Part shown: positions 15,907 through 23,758 of the stretch, one piece after another
How the letters are laid out: every line of letters starts with the position of its first letter
Position numbering within the stretch: position 1 is the stretch's first letter
NCBI GenBank assembly: GCA_024206195.1
Contig: JAAGZO010001050.1
Location: 1-48,697 of the forward strand
Direction: 5' to 3'
Length of the DNA stretch: 48,697 nucleotides
Source: a bacterium
Lineage (GTDB): Archaea; Nanoarchaeota; Nanoarchaeia; Woesearchaeales; UBA10216
Notes under the pieces: generated by a model
Seen by the model: only the letters and a program-made list of their open reading frames with translations
Told to the model about the DNA's origin: nothing
Database searches by the model: none
Position numbers and translations under genes: made by a program

Positions 15907-15935
15907 TTTACTTATTTAAAAAAATTTAATATTAT
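15907..15935 (+). promoter_or_regulatory. Promoter for the 15982-16424 gene pair
   Basis: TTTACT (15907-15912), a 17-bp spacer starting TATTTAAAA and TATTAT (15930-15935). The spacer start matches that of the 15070 promoter. Confidence 0.55.
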
Positions 15936-15981
15936 AAAATTCTAAAAACTTAAACACTTTAAAATTCAAAAGGAGAATATT

Positions 15982-16221
15982 ATGTCAAGCCAACCAATAC
16001 TTATTTCAAAAAACAATAGAGAGAGAAAAGGAATTATAATCAACAACTGTTCTGTTATATTTCAAACAGGAATTAAAGCAGATGAGGATTATGGTCGTCA
16101 AGACTTCATAGCAGACTGTGGGGATATAGGGATCAAAGCAAGAACAGCTGCAGCTTACTGGCTTAAAGTTGGTGGAACTAGACATGGAGCTTATAATTGG
16201 AAGGAAAGGAGACAAGCATAA
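15982..16221 (+). CDS. Hypothetical 79-aa protein
   Basis: It begins MSSQPILISKNNRERKG after AAAAGGAGAATATT. It contains two cysteines and ends KVGGTRHGAYNWKERRQA. A minus-strand frame also covers this DNA, but only the plus frame has a promoter, a ribosome site and a TAATG junction with the next gene. Function unknown. Confidence 0.65.
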   Translation: MSSQPILISKNNRERKGIIINNCSVIFQTGIKADEDYGRQDFIADCGDIGIKARTAAAYWLKVGGTRHGAYNWKERRQA

Positions 16222-16424
16222 TGCCATATGTAAATGTTACTTCTTGTTATAAAGGTCATGAGAAAATATACTATAGCAAAGAGCTTGGGGAATGTCCATT
16301 CTGTAAATTTAATAAGCTAGTAATAATTAAAATAAGTAATATTCAATATCAATTAGATCTACTTAAAAAGGAACGTATTAATCATAGAATTGAATCCCCT
16401 AGAGAAGAGATATCCACCGGATAA
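16221..16424 (+). CDS. Small Cys-rich protein, 67 aa
   Basis: The start MPYVNVTSCYKG at 16221 has GGAAAGGAGACAAGCATA upstream and a TAATG overlap. The longer frame starts inside the previous gene. The N-terminal half (SCYKGHEKIYYSKELGECPFC) looks like a rubredoxin-type or half zinc ribbon, and a basic helical tail follows. Function unknown. Confidence 0.65.
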   Translation: MPYVNVTSCYKGHEKIYYSKELGECPFCKFNKLVIIKISNIQYQLDLLKKERINHRIESPREEISTG

Positions 16425-16523
16425 GGCCTGAAATACCCCTGAGGATCTGTTAAAAAAGATTTTTAAGGGGTATATAAGGGTTAAAAATACAAACGATTCT
16501 CAAGGGTATTTAGGGCTTTTAAA
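16425..16523 (+). repeat. Shared intergenic module, copy B
   Basis: GGCCTGAAATACCC (16425), GGATCT (16443), TATATAAGGG (16471) and GGCTTTTAAA (16514) repeat the layout of the 12587-12688 module. It starts at the stop codon of the preceding gene and lies upstream of the recombination/replication operon. Confidence 0.7.
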
Positions 16524-16524
16524 A

Positions 16525-16560
16525 GGCATAATTATGTATAATTATATATAATTAACCATA
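16525..16560 (+). repeat. 10-bp phased ATAATTAT repeats
   Basis: GCATAATTAT, GTATAATTAT and ATATAATTAA follow each other with a 10-bp period, then CCATAACTAT. They resemble the repeats at 12509-12586 but lie after the shared module rather than before it. Confidence 0.7.
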
Positions 16561-16588
16561 ACTATTAAAGAGGAAAGGAGGTGATTAT

Positions 16589-16960
16589 TTGATAGATGCT
16601 AGAGAGATTGAAGAATGGTTAGAAGCAGAAGCAAAATTAAAAGAAGCAAAGGCAGAGGAAATAAGGTTGAGAAATAAAATCTGTAGTTTCATTTTACAGG
16701 ATACCCTGAAAGGGTCAGTGAAAATGAAATTATTTGCATGGAATTTAACAGCCACTGCTAAAGTTAACAAGACATTAGATGCTGAATTACTTCAAGCCAT
16801 TACTCCAGATTTGACACAAGAGGAAAGGGATGCCATAAAATGGTCTCCCAAGATAGTAGCCAAAGCATTTAAGCTACTAGGGGAAGATACAAAACTAAAT
16901 GAAGTAATAACAGAGAAGCCAGGAACACCAAGCCTCAAAGCTGTTCCCCTTAAAAAATAA
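16589..16960 (+). CDS. Hypothetical 123-aa protein, TTG start
   Basis: A near-perfect AAAGGAGGTGATTAT precedes TTG at 16589, and no ATG is near, so TTG is the true start. The product is helical at the N-terminus (EIEEWLEAEAKLKEAKAEEIRLRNKI), with a beta middle (MKLFAWNLTATAKVNKTLD) and the motif WSPKIVAKAFKLL. It is the first gene of the recombination/replication operon. Similar small proteins sit next to Sak4-type ATPases in other phages, as I recall. Role unknown. Confidence 0.7.
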   Translation: MIDAREIEEWLEAEAKLKEAKAEEIRLRNKICSFILQDTLKGSVKMKLFAWNLTATAKVNKTLDAELLQAITPDLTQEERDAIKWSPKIVAKAFKLLGEDTKLNEVITEKPGTPSLKAVPLKK

Positions 16961-16988
16961 CTTTAACAAAAGATCCATGGAGGACAAG

Positions 16989-17432
16989 ATGACAAATGAA
17001 CAAACATCACCATTACAGAAGAAAATAGTAGCAGTTCAATTCAATACCAGTACCAAAGAGTATACTTATTTGACAGACTTGGATTTGAAAAAAGATGATC
17101 TGGTTATTGTTAAATCACCTACTGATGAATACATAGTAGTAACTGTATGCAAAGTCAGAGGGCTAACCCAGAACCAGTTAAGTCTTGCTTGTAAGTGGAT
17201 TGTTCAGAAAGTTGATCTGGTAGCTTATGAAGCCAACATGAAAAAACAAGAGCTTGTACAGGAAATTAGAAACAAACTACAAGAGAGAAGGAAAGAGACA
17301 GAAGAGATCATGATCTATCAGCAACTGTCTGCTAGTGATCCTGAAATTAAATCACTCTTGGGAGAGCTTGCTGGAATAGATCCAACACTTGTTCCTCAAT
17401 TACCTGCTCCAAAAGCTGATGAAAAGAAGTAA
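16989..17432 (+). CDS. Hypothetical 147-aa protein with small-barrel N-terminus
   Basis: The ATG at 16989 is chosen because GGAGGACAAG lies before it; the ATG four codons earlier has no site. Residues 10-60 (VAVQFNTSTKEYTYLTDLDLKKDDLVIVKSP) look like a small beta-barrel. A coiled coil follows (MKKQELVQEIRNKLQERRKETEE), then a Pro-rich tail ending KADEKK. Function unknown. It is transcribed with the Sak4-like ATPase. Confidence 0.7.
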   Translation: MTNEQTSPLQKKIVAVQFNTSTKEYTYLTDLDLKKDDLVIVKSPTDEYIVVTVCKVRGLTQNQLSLACKWIVQKVDLVAYEANMKKQELVQEIRNKLQERRKETEEIMIYQQLSASDPEIKSLLGELAGIDPTLVPQLPAPKADEKK

Positions 17433-17463
17433 CAGTTCAAAATAAATAGAAAGGAGCATAAGT

Positions 17464-18210
17464 ATGGCAATAAGATTAACAACAACAAGAGAAGCAAGCA
17501 AGTTCATTAAATGCTTGGTATATGGGGAATCAGGAATGGGCAAGACTTGGTTGATAAAGACTTGTCCCAAACCGCTGATCATCTCAGCAGAGAAAGGCCT
17601 GATGACATTGAGTGATCAGGACATTCCTGTAATTGAAATAAACACTTATGAAGATTTGGAAGAGGCATTTGAGTTTGTTACTACAAGAGAAGAGGCAAAA
17701 GAATTTGAAACAATTTGCTTTGATTCTATAAGTGACATAGCAGAGAATGTAATTGCAGATCTCAAAGCAGAGTATCCTGATCCAAGAAAGGCTTATGGAG
17801 ATATGGCTGACAAGCTGTTAGCTATGGTCAAAAAGTTTAGGGATATTACTAACAAGAATATATATTTTATAGCAAAGGCCAAGAGAGTAAAAGATGATTT
17901 TACTGGTATTACTTCTTGGATGCCTTCTGCTCCAGGTAAGCAACTTGCTCAAGCACTTCCTTACTTATTTGATTATGTATTTCCTTTGAGGATGGGAGTA
18001 ACTGGAGATGGTGTAGAATATAGATACCTTCAAACAAACCAGGATATTCAGTGTATTGCAAAATCAAGATCAGTTCATCAATTAGAGGATAGGGTGGAGC
18101 CACACCTTGGTAAATTATTCTCCATGGCTCTTGGAGAGACAGAACCTGAACAAACTCAACAAGTAGATACTACTTCAGATGAAGCTGAAGAAACAGAAGG
18201 AGATGAATAA
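17464..18210 (+). CDS. Sak4-like RecA-fold ATPase
   Basis: Walker A is GESGMGKT at residues 21-28 and Walker B ETICFDS near 82-88, followed by PSAPGKQLAQALPYLFDYV. This is the layout of phage Sak4/AAA_24 single-strand annealing proteins. They promote recombination and recombination-dependent replication together with an SSB. The start ATG has AAAGGAGCATAAGT upstream. The C-terminus is acidic. The next gene encodes a likely SSB partner two bases downstream. Confidence 0.85.
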   Translation: MAIRLTTTREASKFIKCLVYGESGMGKTWLIKTCPKPLIISAEKGLMTLSDQDIPVIEINTYEDLEEAFEFVTTREEAKEFETICFDSISDIAENVIADLKAEYPDPRKAYGDMADKLLAMVKKFRDITNKNIYFIAKAKRVKDDFTGITSWMPSAPGKQLAQALPYLFDYVFPLRMGVTGDGVEYRYLQTNQDIQCIAKSRSVHQLEDRVEPHLGKLFSMALGETEPEQTQQVDTTSDEAEETEGDE

Positions 18211-18211
18211 T

Positions 18212-18730
18212 ATGGCTAAACTGCCTGCAGCATTTGATTCAAATCAACACGATGATATGGCAAATTTTGATCCAGTACCACCAGGGATATATAATGTTCA
18301 CATTACTGACTCTGATTACTTGGAGACTAAAAATAAAGATGGTCACTTTTTGAAGCTTGAGTTTACTGTCTTGGATGGAGATTATCAAGGAAGAAAAATT
18401 TGGACTCAGTTAAATTTAGACAACCCAAATACTGTTGCAATGGAAATTGCTAATCAAGAATTAGCAACTATATGCAGAGTATGTAGTAAGCCTATTGTAC
18501 AGGATTCACAGGAGCTTCATGGAATTCCTTTAATGATTAAAGTGAAAGTGAATCCAGCAAAAGGAAAATATGCACCAAGTAATTCCCCAACTGGTTATGC
18601 TCAAATGGGAGTAGGCTTTGAGAAGTCAGGGAATTCTGGAGAAGGTGCCCAAGAATCTGGCAAACAAGTAACTGGAGATGCAACCCCAACAACTCAGAAG
18701 GATGGAGTGCCTTGGAATAAAAGTAAATAA
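18212..18730 (+). CDS. DUF669-like ssDNA-binding candidate
   Basis: The ATG at 18212 follows AAGGAGATGAATAAT. The 172-aa protein has the pattern FDPVPPGIYNVHITDSDY...LKLEFTVLDGDYQGRKIWTQLNL, typical of DUF669 proteins encoded beside phage recombinases and thought to bind single-stranded DNA. The C-terminus is Gly/Ser/Gln-rich and flexible, like an SSB tail. It lies directly after the Sak4-like gene. Confidence 0.75.
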   Translation: MAKLPAAFDSNQHDDMANFDPVPPGIYNVHITDSDYLETKNKDGHFLKLEFTVLDGDYQGRKIWTQLNLDNPNTVAMEIANQELATICRVCSKPIVQDSQELHGIPLMIKVKVNPAKGKYAPSNSPTGYAQMGVGFEKSGNSGEGAQESGKQVTGDATPTTQKDGVPWNKSK

Positions 18731-18741
18731 AATCATATAAC

Positions 18742-18765
18742 TATGGGGGCAATTGTGCCCCCATA
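18742..18765 (+). promoter_or_regulatory. Perfect 10-bp RNA hairpin before a ribosome site
   Basis: TATGGGGGCA (18742-18751), loop ATTG and TGCCCCCATA (18756-18765). AGGAGCAAGTAATG follows immediately. No U-run is present, so this is not a classical terminator. It probably shapes mRNA decay or translation of the nuclease gene. Compare 14592-14616. Confidence 0.65.
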
Positions 18766-18776
18766 AGGAGCAAGTA

Positions 18777-19592
18777 ATGGTTCTGATACCAACAAGCACA
18801 AAATTAAAAGTAGAACAGATGATTGAAGGTGCTACTGTTGAGCCTGATATTAGAGGTTATTTGGGCATATCATCTTTGGCATCTGAGTGTGAAAGAAAGT
18901 TATGGTATGGTTTTAGAATTTGTGCTACTGAAATATTAACACCAAGAATGAAAAGGCTATTCAGTAGGGGACATAGAGAAGAACCAATCATAGTAAAGGA
19001 TTTACAATCAATTGGAATAATCCATCACTCTGACCAGAAAGAAGTAATATTTGCTAATGGTCATGGAAAGGGTCATTGTGATGGGATACTAGAAAATGTT
19101 CCAGATGCTCCAAAAACTCCCCACCTTTCAGAATTTAAAACAGCTAATGACAAAAACTTCAAGAAAATAAAAAAGGAAGGGATACACTCTGTGTACCCAG
19201 TATATACTGGACAGGCAGATTGCTACTCTCATCTCTTGGATTTAAAGCGTACATTATTTGTAGTTGTTAATAAAAATGATGATGAAAGGTATTATGAAAG
19301 ATATCATAATGATCCAAAAAGAGCTGTGGAATTAATTGACAGAGGTGTTGATATTATTTCCTCTGAATTACCTCCAGAGAAAAGATGGAATTCAAAATGG
19401 TATAAATGTAAATGGTGTAAGTATTATGAAGTATGCCATATGGGGATGCCAGTAAAGAAAACTTGTAGAAGTTGTCAAGCCTGTGATATCCATGATCATG
19501 GCAAATGGAGATGCTCTAGGTATGACATAGAATTAACATTGATGCAACAATTACTTGGGTGCAATAAGTATATATTGCTCACAGGCTTATAA
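18777..19592 (+). CDS. PD-(D/E)XK exonuclease with Cas4/AddB-like Fe-S cysteines
   Basis: The ATG at 18777 has ATAAGGAGCAAGTA upstream; an upstream in-frame TTG lies within the hairpin. The 271-aa protein has the nuclease core GHCDGIL (D102) and SEFKT (E119, K121). C38 in ASECERK plus C211-x2-C214-x5-C220 (CKWCKYYEVC) form the split four-Cys pattern of Fe-S nucleases such as Cas4 and AddB. A further CRSCQAC...C cluster (C230, C233, C236, C246) may bind zinc. It probably resects DNA ends to feed the Sak4/SSB pair. Confidence 0.8.
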   Translation: MVLIPTSTKLKVEQMIEGATVEPDIRGYLGISSLASECERKLWYGFRICATEILTPRMKRLFSRGHREEPIIVKDLQSIGIIHHSDQKEVIFANGHGKGHCDGILENVPDAPKTPHLSEFKTANDKNFKKIKKEGIHSVYPVYTGQADCYSHLLDLKRTLFVVVNKNDDERYYERYHNDPKRAVELIDRGVDIISSELPPEKRWNSKWYKCKWCKYYEVCHMGMPVKKTCRSCQACDIHDHGKWRCSRYDIELTLMQQLLGCNKYILLTGL

Positions 19593-21136
19593 TGTTTGAT
19601 CTCTATTATTTTCAGAAAGATGCTGTAAAAGCAATTTTTGATTATTTCTGGTCAGGAAAAAGGGGCAATCCGCTTGTGGTTGCTCCTACTGGCTCAGGTA
19701 AATCAGTGATCATTGCTGGCTTCTGTGAGGAAGTAACAAGAAGATGGCCAGGACAGAAAGTGCTTATCCTGAGTCATACCCAAGAAATTTTAGAACAGGA
19801 TTTTGATGCATTAGAAAAGCATATTCAGAATCAAAGAATTGGATTGTATTCTGCAGGTATGAAAAGTAGAACTATTGAAGACATTACTGTTGCTGGGATA
19901 AATTCTGTACACTATAGAAGCTGGCTATTCACAGAGTTTGATATCATTATTGTAGATGAAGCCCATTCTATTTCTGCCAAAAGTGAAGGAATGTACAGAA
20001 AGTTTTTTAACAAAATGCAGGTTCCAGTAATTGGTTTAACAGCCACTCCATTTAGACTTGGACATGGTTACTTACACTTGGGTGAAGATGCATTCTTTGA
20101 TGAAATAGTATATAACATCCCTTTAGAAACACTTGAGAAAGAAGGCTTTGTCTGTCCTTTATCTACAAAAGGTACAGATGAAAAGATGGATGCTACTGGG
20201 ATTAAGAAACAAGCTGGAGATTTCAGGATCAGAGAATTATCTTTGGCTTTTGATAGAATTGAAATAACAAAAAGAATAATAACAGAGATGTCAAAGTATA
20301 AGGAAGAAAGAAAAAAGTGGCTGTTATTTGGGATAGACATAAGCCATGTTATTAATATAGCAGATGAATTAAAATTACAAGGGATAAAGGCAGAGGCAGT
20401 GTACTCAGGCCTTTCCCAAACAGTTAGAAAGCAGAGAATTCAAGATTACAAAGATGACAAATTACAAGCTCTTGTATCTGTTGCTGTACTTACTACTGGA
20501 TTTGACGTGAAAAGAATTGATCTCATTGGGTTGCTCAGATCAACTACAAGTCCAGTACTTCATACTCAGATACTTGGAAGAGGAAGAAGAATTCATCCAA
20601 CTAAAGAAAACTGTCTTGTATTAGATTTTGCAGGAAATATGGCCAGATTGGGTACAGATAAAAATCCATTAGTAAAGATGAAAGGGGAGAAGGGAAGTGG
20701 AGACCCAATAATGAAAGAGTGTCCCAGCTGTAGAGAAATGGTTCATGCTGCCACTAGAAATTGTCCACTTTGTAATTTTAAATTCTTATTCAAACACCAC
20801 TTAAATGAAAAACCTTTTAAGAAGTTAGATGATATTGAAGCTTGGCATCCTGTTGATTATGTAGAGTATGATAGACATGTAGGTTCAAAAAGGATACCAA
20901 TGATGAGAGTTACTTATCACTGTGGCTTGAGAAGATTTAAAGAGTATGTTTGTGTACAACATGGAGGCAAAGCTACTTACCAAGCAGCTTGGTGGTGGAA
21001 GAGAAGATGTAAAGATGTAGAGATGCCAAGGAAAGCAAATCTTGCAGTTGAGCTATCAGATAACTTGGTTGAGCCTACAGAGATTTTTGTATTGGAATCT
21101 AGTAAGTACCCTGAAATCAAGGATTTTAGGTTTTAA
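19592..21136 (+). CDS. SF2 DEAH-type helicase
   Basis: The 514-aa protein has Walker A VAPTGSGKS (residues 30-38), VDEAH (121-125), motif III GLTATP and a motif VI-like QILGRGRRIHP. A four-Cys zinc module (CPSC...CPLC) follows the helicase core. Members of this type act as branch-migration or origin-opening helicases in phages. The gene starts in an overlap with the nuclease stop (TAATG) and so is coupled to it. The exact substrate is unknown. Confidence 0.9.
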   Translation: MFDLYYFQKDAVKAIFDYFWSGKRGNPLVVAPTGSGKSVIIAGFCEEVTRRWPGQKVLILSHTQEILEQDFDALEKHIQNQRIGLYSAGMKSRTIEDITVAGINSVHYRSWLFTEFDIIIVDEAHSISAKSEGMYRKFFNKMQVPVIGLTATPFRLGHGYLHLGEDAFFDEIVYNIPLETLEKEGFVCPLSTKGTDEKMDATGIKKQAGDFRIRELSLAFDRIEITKRIITEMSKYKEERKKWLLFGIDISHVINIADELKLQGIKAEAVYSGLSQTVRKQRIQDYKDDKLQALVSVAVLTTGFDVKRIDLIGLLRSTTSPVLHTQILGRGRRIHPTKENCLVLDFAGNMARLGTDKNPLVKMKGEKGSGDPIMKECPSCREMVHAATRNCPLCNFKFLFKHHLNEKPFKKLDDIEAWHPVDYVEYDRHVGSKRIPMMRVTYHCGLRRFKEYVCVQHGGKATYQAAWWWKRRCKDVEMPRKANLAVELSDNLVEPTEIFVLESSKYPEIKDFRF

Positions 21137-21213
21137 CCAGGGCTATAGAACAAATGAGGGCACTGTAAAATATGACCTCTTAACCTTTACTATAGAGTAA
21201 AAAAGGAGAAAAT
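21137..21213 (+). promoter_or_regulatory. Short intergenic gap with a TTTACT/AGTAAA inverted repeat
   Basis: TTTACT (21186-21191), ATAG and AGTAAA (21196-21201) form a small inverted repeat just before the ribosome site AAAAAGGAGAAAAT of the next gene. No clear promoter or terminator is seen. Confidence 0.35.
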
Positions 21214-22107
21214 ATGACTAAAATAATTGGGGCTGGAATATCTGGATTACTTGCTGGATTGGTCATTCCAAATAGTAAAATATATGAGGCCAGAGAAGAG
21301 TACAAAAATAATCACCAAGCCATACTTAGGTGCAGAAGCAATTACTTATCCAAGATAACTGGCATACCTTTTGAAGAGAGAACTGTTCACAAAGGCATAT
21401 GGGTAGGGGATAGAGAAGTTCCATTGTCCTTAAAAGTTGCCCACCTTTACTCCAAAAAAGTATCAGGAGTAATCTCAGAGAGAAGCATAACCAATATTGA
21501 TCCTGTTGTCAGATATATTCCACCTGAAGATTTTGTAGACAGACTTGTAGAATTAAACAAAGATAAAATTACTTGGGACTTTTCTTGGACAGGAAATAAA
21601 GATGGAACACCTACCATATCTACTATTCCTATGTATAAGATACCAGATGATACTGATTTAGAATTTAGATTTGAAAAAATTTATGTAAGTAAATATGAAA
21701 TTCCAAGATGTGATTCTTATTGTACTATGTACTATCCTGATCCTGGGACCAATGTATATAGGGCATCTCTGAATAAAAATCTACTTATCATAGAAAGTGT
21801 AGACAAAATATCTGACATAGACTATAATTGTGTAATTAAGTCATTAGGGTTGGAAGGAGTATTGCCAAAAATATTAGTAAGTAATCATGAACAACCATTT
21901 GGGAAGATTACCCCAATACCTGAATCCAAAAGAAAAGATTTTATTTTGAAACAGACTATAGAAAGTAACATTTATTCATTAGGTAGACTTGCGACTTGGA
22001 GGCCCAAGCTACTATTAGATGATGTGCTAGAAGACATATTTGTAATCAGAAGGCTTATTTCAAGCGGAGCATATGACAAATTTACTTACCAACAAGGAGA
22101 AAAATAA
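21214..22107 (+). CDS. Rossmann-fold, FAD/NAD-binding-like protein
   Basis: It opens MTKIIGAGISGLLAG, the GxGxxG dinucleotide loop (G6-G11) typical of FAD-dependent oxidoreductases, followed by an acidic strand end (IYEAREE) that would bind the adenosine ribose. The remaining 250 residues are not recognisable to me, and the length (297 aa) is short for this class. The stop overlaps the ThyX start (TAATGG), so the two are coupled. ThyX uses FAD and reduced nicotinamide, so a supporting redox or flavin role is an attractive inference. Confidence 0.65.
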   Translation: MTKIIGAGISGLLAGLVIPNSKIYEAREEYKNNHQAILRCRSNYLSKITGIPFEERTVHKGIWVGDREVPLSLKVAHLYSKKVSGVISERSITNIDPVVRYIPPEDFVDRLVELNKDKITWDFSWTGNKDGTPTISTIPMYKIPDDTDLEFRFEKIYVSKYEIPRCDSYCTMYYPDPGTNVYRASLNKNLLIIESVDKISDIDYNCVIKSLGLEGVLPKILVSNHEQPFGKITPIPESKRKDFILKQTIESNIYSLGRLATWRPKLLLDDVLEDIFVIRRLISSGAYDKFTYQQGEK

Positions 22108-22859
22108 TGGAACCAGAAGTCAAATTAATTAACTTTACTGAAAATGCATTAGAAGTGCTCATCTATACCAAGAGTGGAAGACTAGCAACTGGAACTACTT
22201 TCCCAGAAGTATTGGCAATGCCATTCTCTGAAAAAATGGAGCACTGGGGATACATGATGGATACTATTCAAACCAGTTTTGAATTTGTAGATTATGTTTT
22301 TGAAATTAAGAATGTATCCAGAGCCTTTACTCATCAACTTGTTAGAACCAGGACTGCTTCTTTTCAGCAACAAGCTATGAGGGTTGTAGATGCTAGAGAT
22401 TTTACTCACACTACTACAACAGACAATCCGCTTTATGATATTGAGTGTGATTCTGCAAAAGATACTTATGGGGCTTTGATTGATAAAGGAGTTCCAGTCC
22501 AAGATGCCAGAGGTGTGCTACCAACTGCTATCCATACCCAGATCATGATGAAAGCAAATTTAAGAACACTAGCAAATATGTCAGAACTCCGTTTATGTAA
22601 AAGGGCAGAAGGAGAATATCAGAAAGTATTCCAGATGATGAGTTATGAAGTGAAAAAAATTCATCCCTGGGCAGCACCATTACTACAAGTATACTGTGTC
22701 AAATATGGAATCTGTGCTTTCCCAAGATATGATAAATGTCCTGTTCAAGCTTACTGTTTTAAATTAGATGATAGAGGAAGAAATACAATCAAAACAAAAT
22801 GGCTAGATACAGATCATGTAGCTAATCCAGTTGCTAATAAAAATGGTATGACCATGTAA
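22107..22859 (+). CDS. thyX: Flavin-dependent thymidylate synthase, variant
   Basis: This 250-aa protein makes dTMP from dUMP with FAD and methylene-tetrahydrofolate. The signature region is HQLVRTRTASFQQQAMR: R80-T81-R82, then seven residues and A90, where the family norm is RHRx7S. The second ThyX motif is present (GVLPTAIHTQ...NLRTLANMSELRLC...AEGEY). Four cysteines (C197, C203, C211, C217) form an unusual C-terminal cluster. The gene sits between the Rossmann protein and other nucleotide and replication genes. Confidence 0.85.
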   Translation: MEPEVKLINFTENALEVLIYTKSGRLATGTTFPEVLAMPFSEKMEHWGYMMDTIQTSFEFVDYVFEIKNVSRAFTHQLVRTRTASFQQQAMRVVDARDFTHTTTTDNPLYDIECDSAKDTYGALIDKGVPVQDARGVLPTAIHTQIMMKANLRTLANMSELRLCKRAEGEYQKVFQMMSYEVKKIHPWAAPLLQVYCVKYGICAFPRYDKCPVQAYCFKLDDRGRNTIKTKWLDTDHVANPVANKNGMTM

Positions 22860-22868
22860 GGAGATAAG

Positions 22869-23222
22869 ATGACAGATTCAAAATTTGACAGAGTAAGGCA
22901 TCAGCTATACCCAAATCAAGAAAAGGCAACAAAGTCTGTTCCAGAATTACTTATGGAATGTATTGATACTTTTAAAGAAAGAAATGAAGAATATGGTGAT
23001 GCTTATAAGACAGCTGGAGGAATTCTGTGTAAGATGTTCCCTGATGGAGTAACACTAAAAACTGAATCTGATTTTATTAGGTACAGTTTATTTTCTCATT
23101 CTTTTAATAAGCTACTAAGATATGCAAGCAACTTTAATAGAGGTGGCCATGAAGATAGTGCAAAAGACTTATCTGTATATGCTGCCATGTTGAGAGAAAT
23201 GGATCAGGAGGAAAGTAAATGA
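22869..23222 (+). CDS. MazG/DUF1599-like nucleotide-metabolism candidate
   Basis: This helical 117-aa protein has the pattern FKERNEEYGDAYKTAGGI and, later, NKLLRYASNFNRGGHEDSAKDLSVYAAML. It resembles small phage proteins grouped with MazG-type pyrophosphohydrolases or nucleotide-modification-associated domains. The acids and H/D in GGHEDSAKD could bind magnesium. It lies directly after thyX with GGAGATAAG as ribosome site. The family assignment is tentative. Confidence 0.55.
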   Translation: MTDSKFDRVRHQLYPNQEKATKSVPELLMECIDTFKERNEEYGDAYKTAGGILCKMFPDGVTLKTESDFIRYSLFSHSFNKLLRYASNFNRGGHEDSAKDLSVYAAMLREMDQEESK

Positions 23223-23758
23223 GAACTGTATATGATACTGAAACTACTGGGTTGTTAAAAGCAGAAGGAACAGACATAATGCTTCAACCATATATTACAG
23301 AAATATATGCAGCTCAGATAGATGATTCTGGAAAAATAGTTACTGAGTTGGAAACACTTGTTAAACCTCCAATTCCAATTCCAGATTTTATAACAAAGAA
23401 GACAGGAATTTCTGATTATGATGTAAAAGATGCCCCAGAGTTTCATGAGATATATAGAAATCTTGTAAATGTATTTTTTAAATCTCATACTATGATTGCC
23501 CATAATCTTCCTTTTGATTTAGGCATGATAGTGTATGAGTTAAGGAGGATGGGGAAAGAACATGATTTCCCCTATCCTCCAATGAAATTCTGTACAATAG
23601 AACAGAGTATGCATATCAAGGGTCATAGACTCAAGAATGCTGAACTTTATGAAATAGCTACAGGAAAAACTTTGGAAGATGCTCACAGAGCAAAGAATGA
23701 TGTACTTGCTACTTATGAATCTTATAAATGGTTAATGGAGAATGGACAATGTGGATGA
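23219..23758 (+). CDS. DnaQ-like 3'-5' exonuclease
   Basis: This 179-aa DEDDh exonuclease has YDTETTG (D6, E8), HNLPFD (D100), and H156 and D161 in DAHRAKND. It overlaps the start of the polymerase gene and would serve as the separate proofreading subunit of the C-family polymerase, as epsilon does in bacteria. The ATG at 23219 overlaps the previous stop (AATGA). Confidence 0.9.
   Translation: MRTVYDTETTGLLKAEGTDIMLQPYITEIYAAQIDDSGKIVTELETLVKPPIPIPDFITKKTGISDYDVKDAPEFHEIYRNLVNVFFKSHTMIAHNLPFDLGMIVYELRRMGKEHDFPYPPMKFCTIEQSMHIKGHRLKNAELYEIATGKTLEDAHRAKNDVLATYESYKWLMENGQCG

Noticed and set aside
16006..16227. 73-aa minus-strand ORF opposite 15982-16221
   Set aside because: The plus-strand gene has a promoter, a Shine-Dalgarno and a TAATG junction; the minus frame has none.
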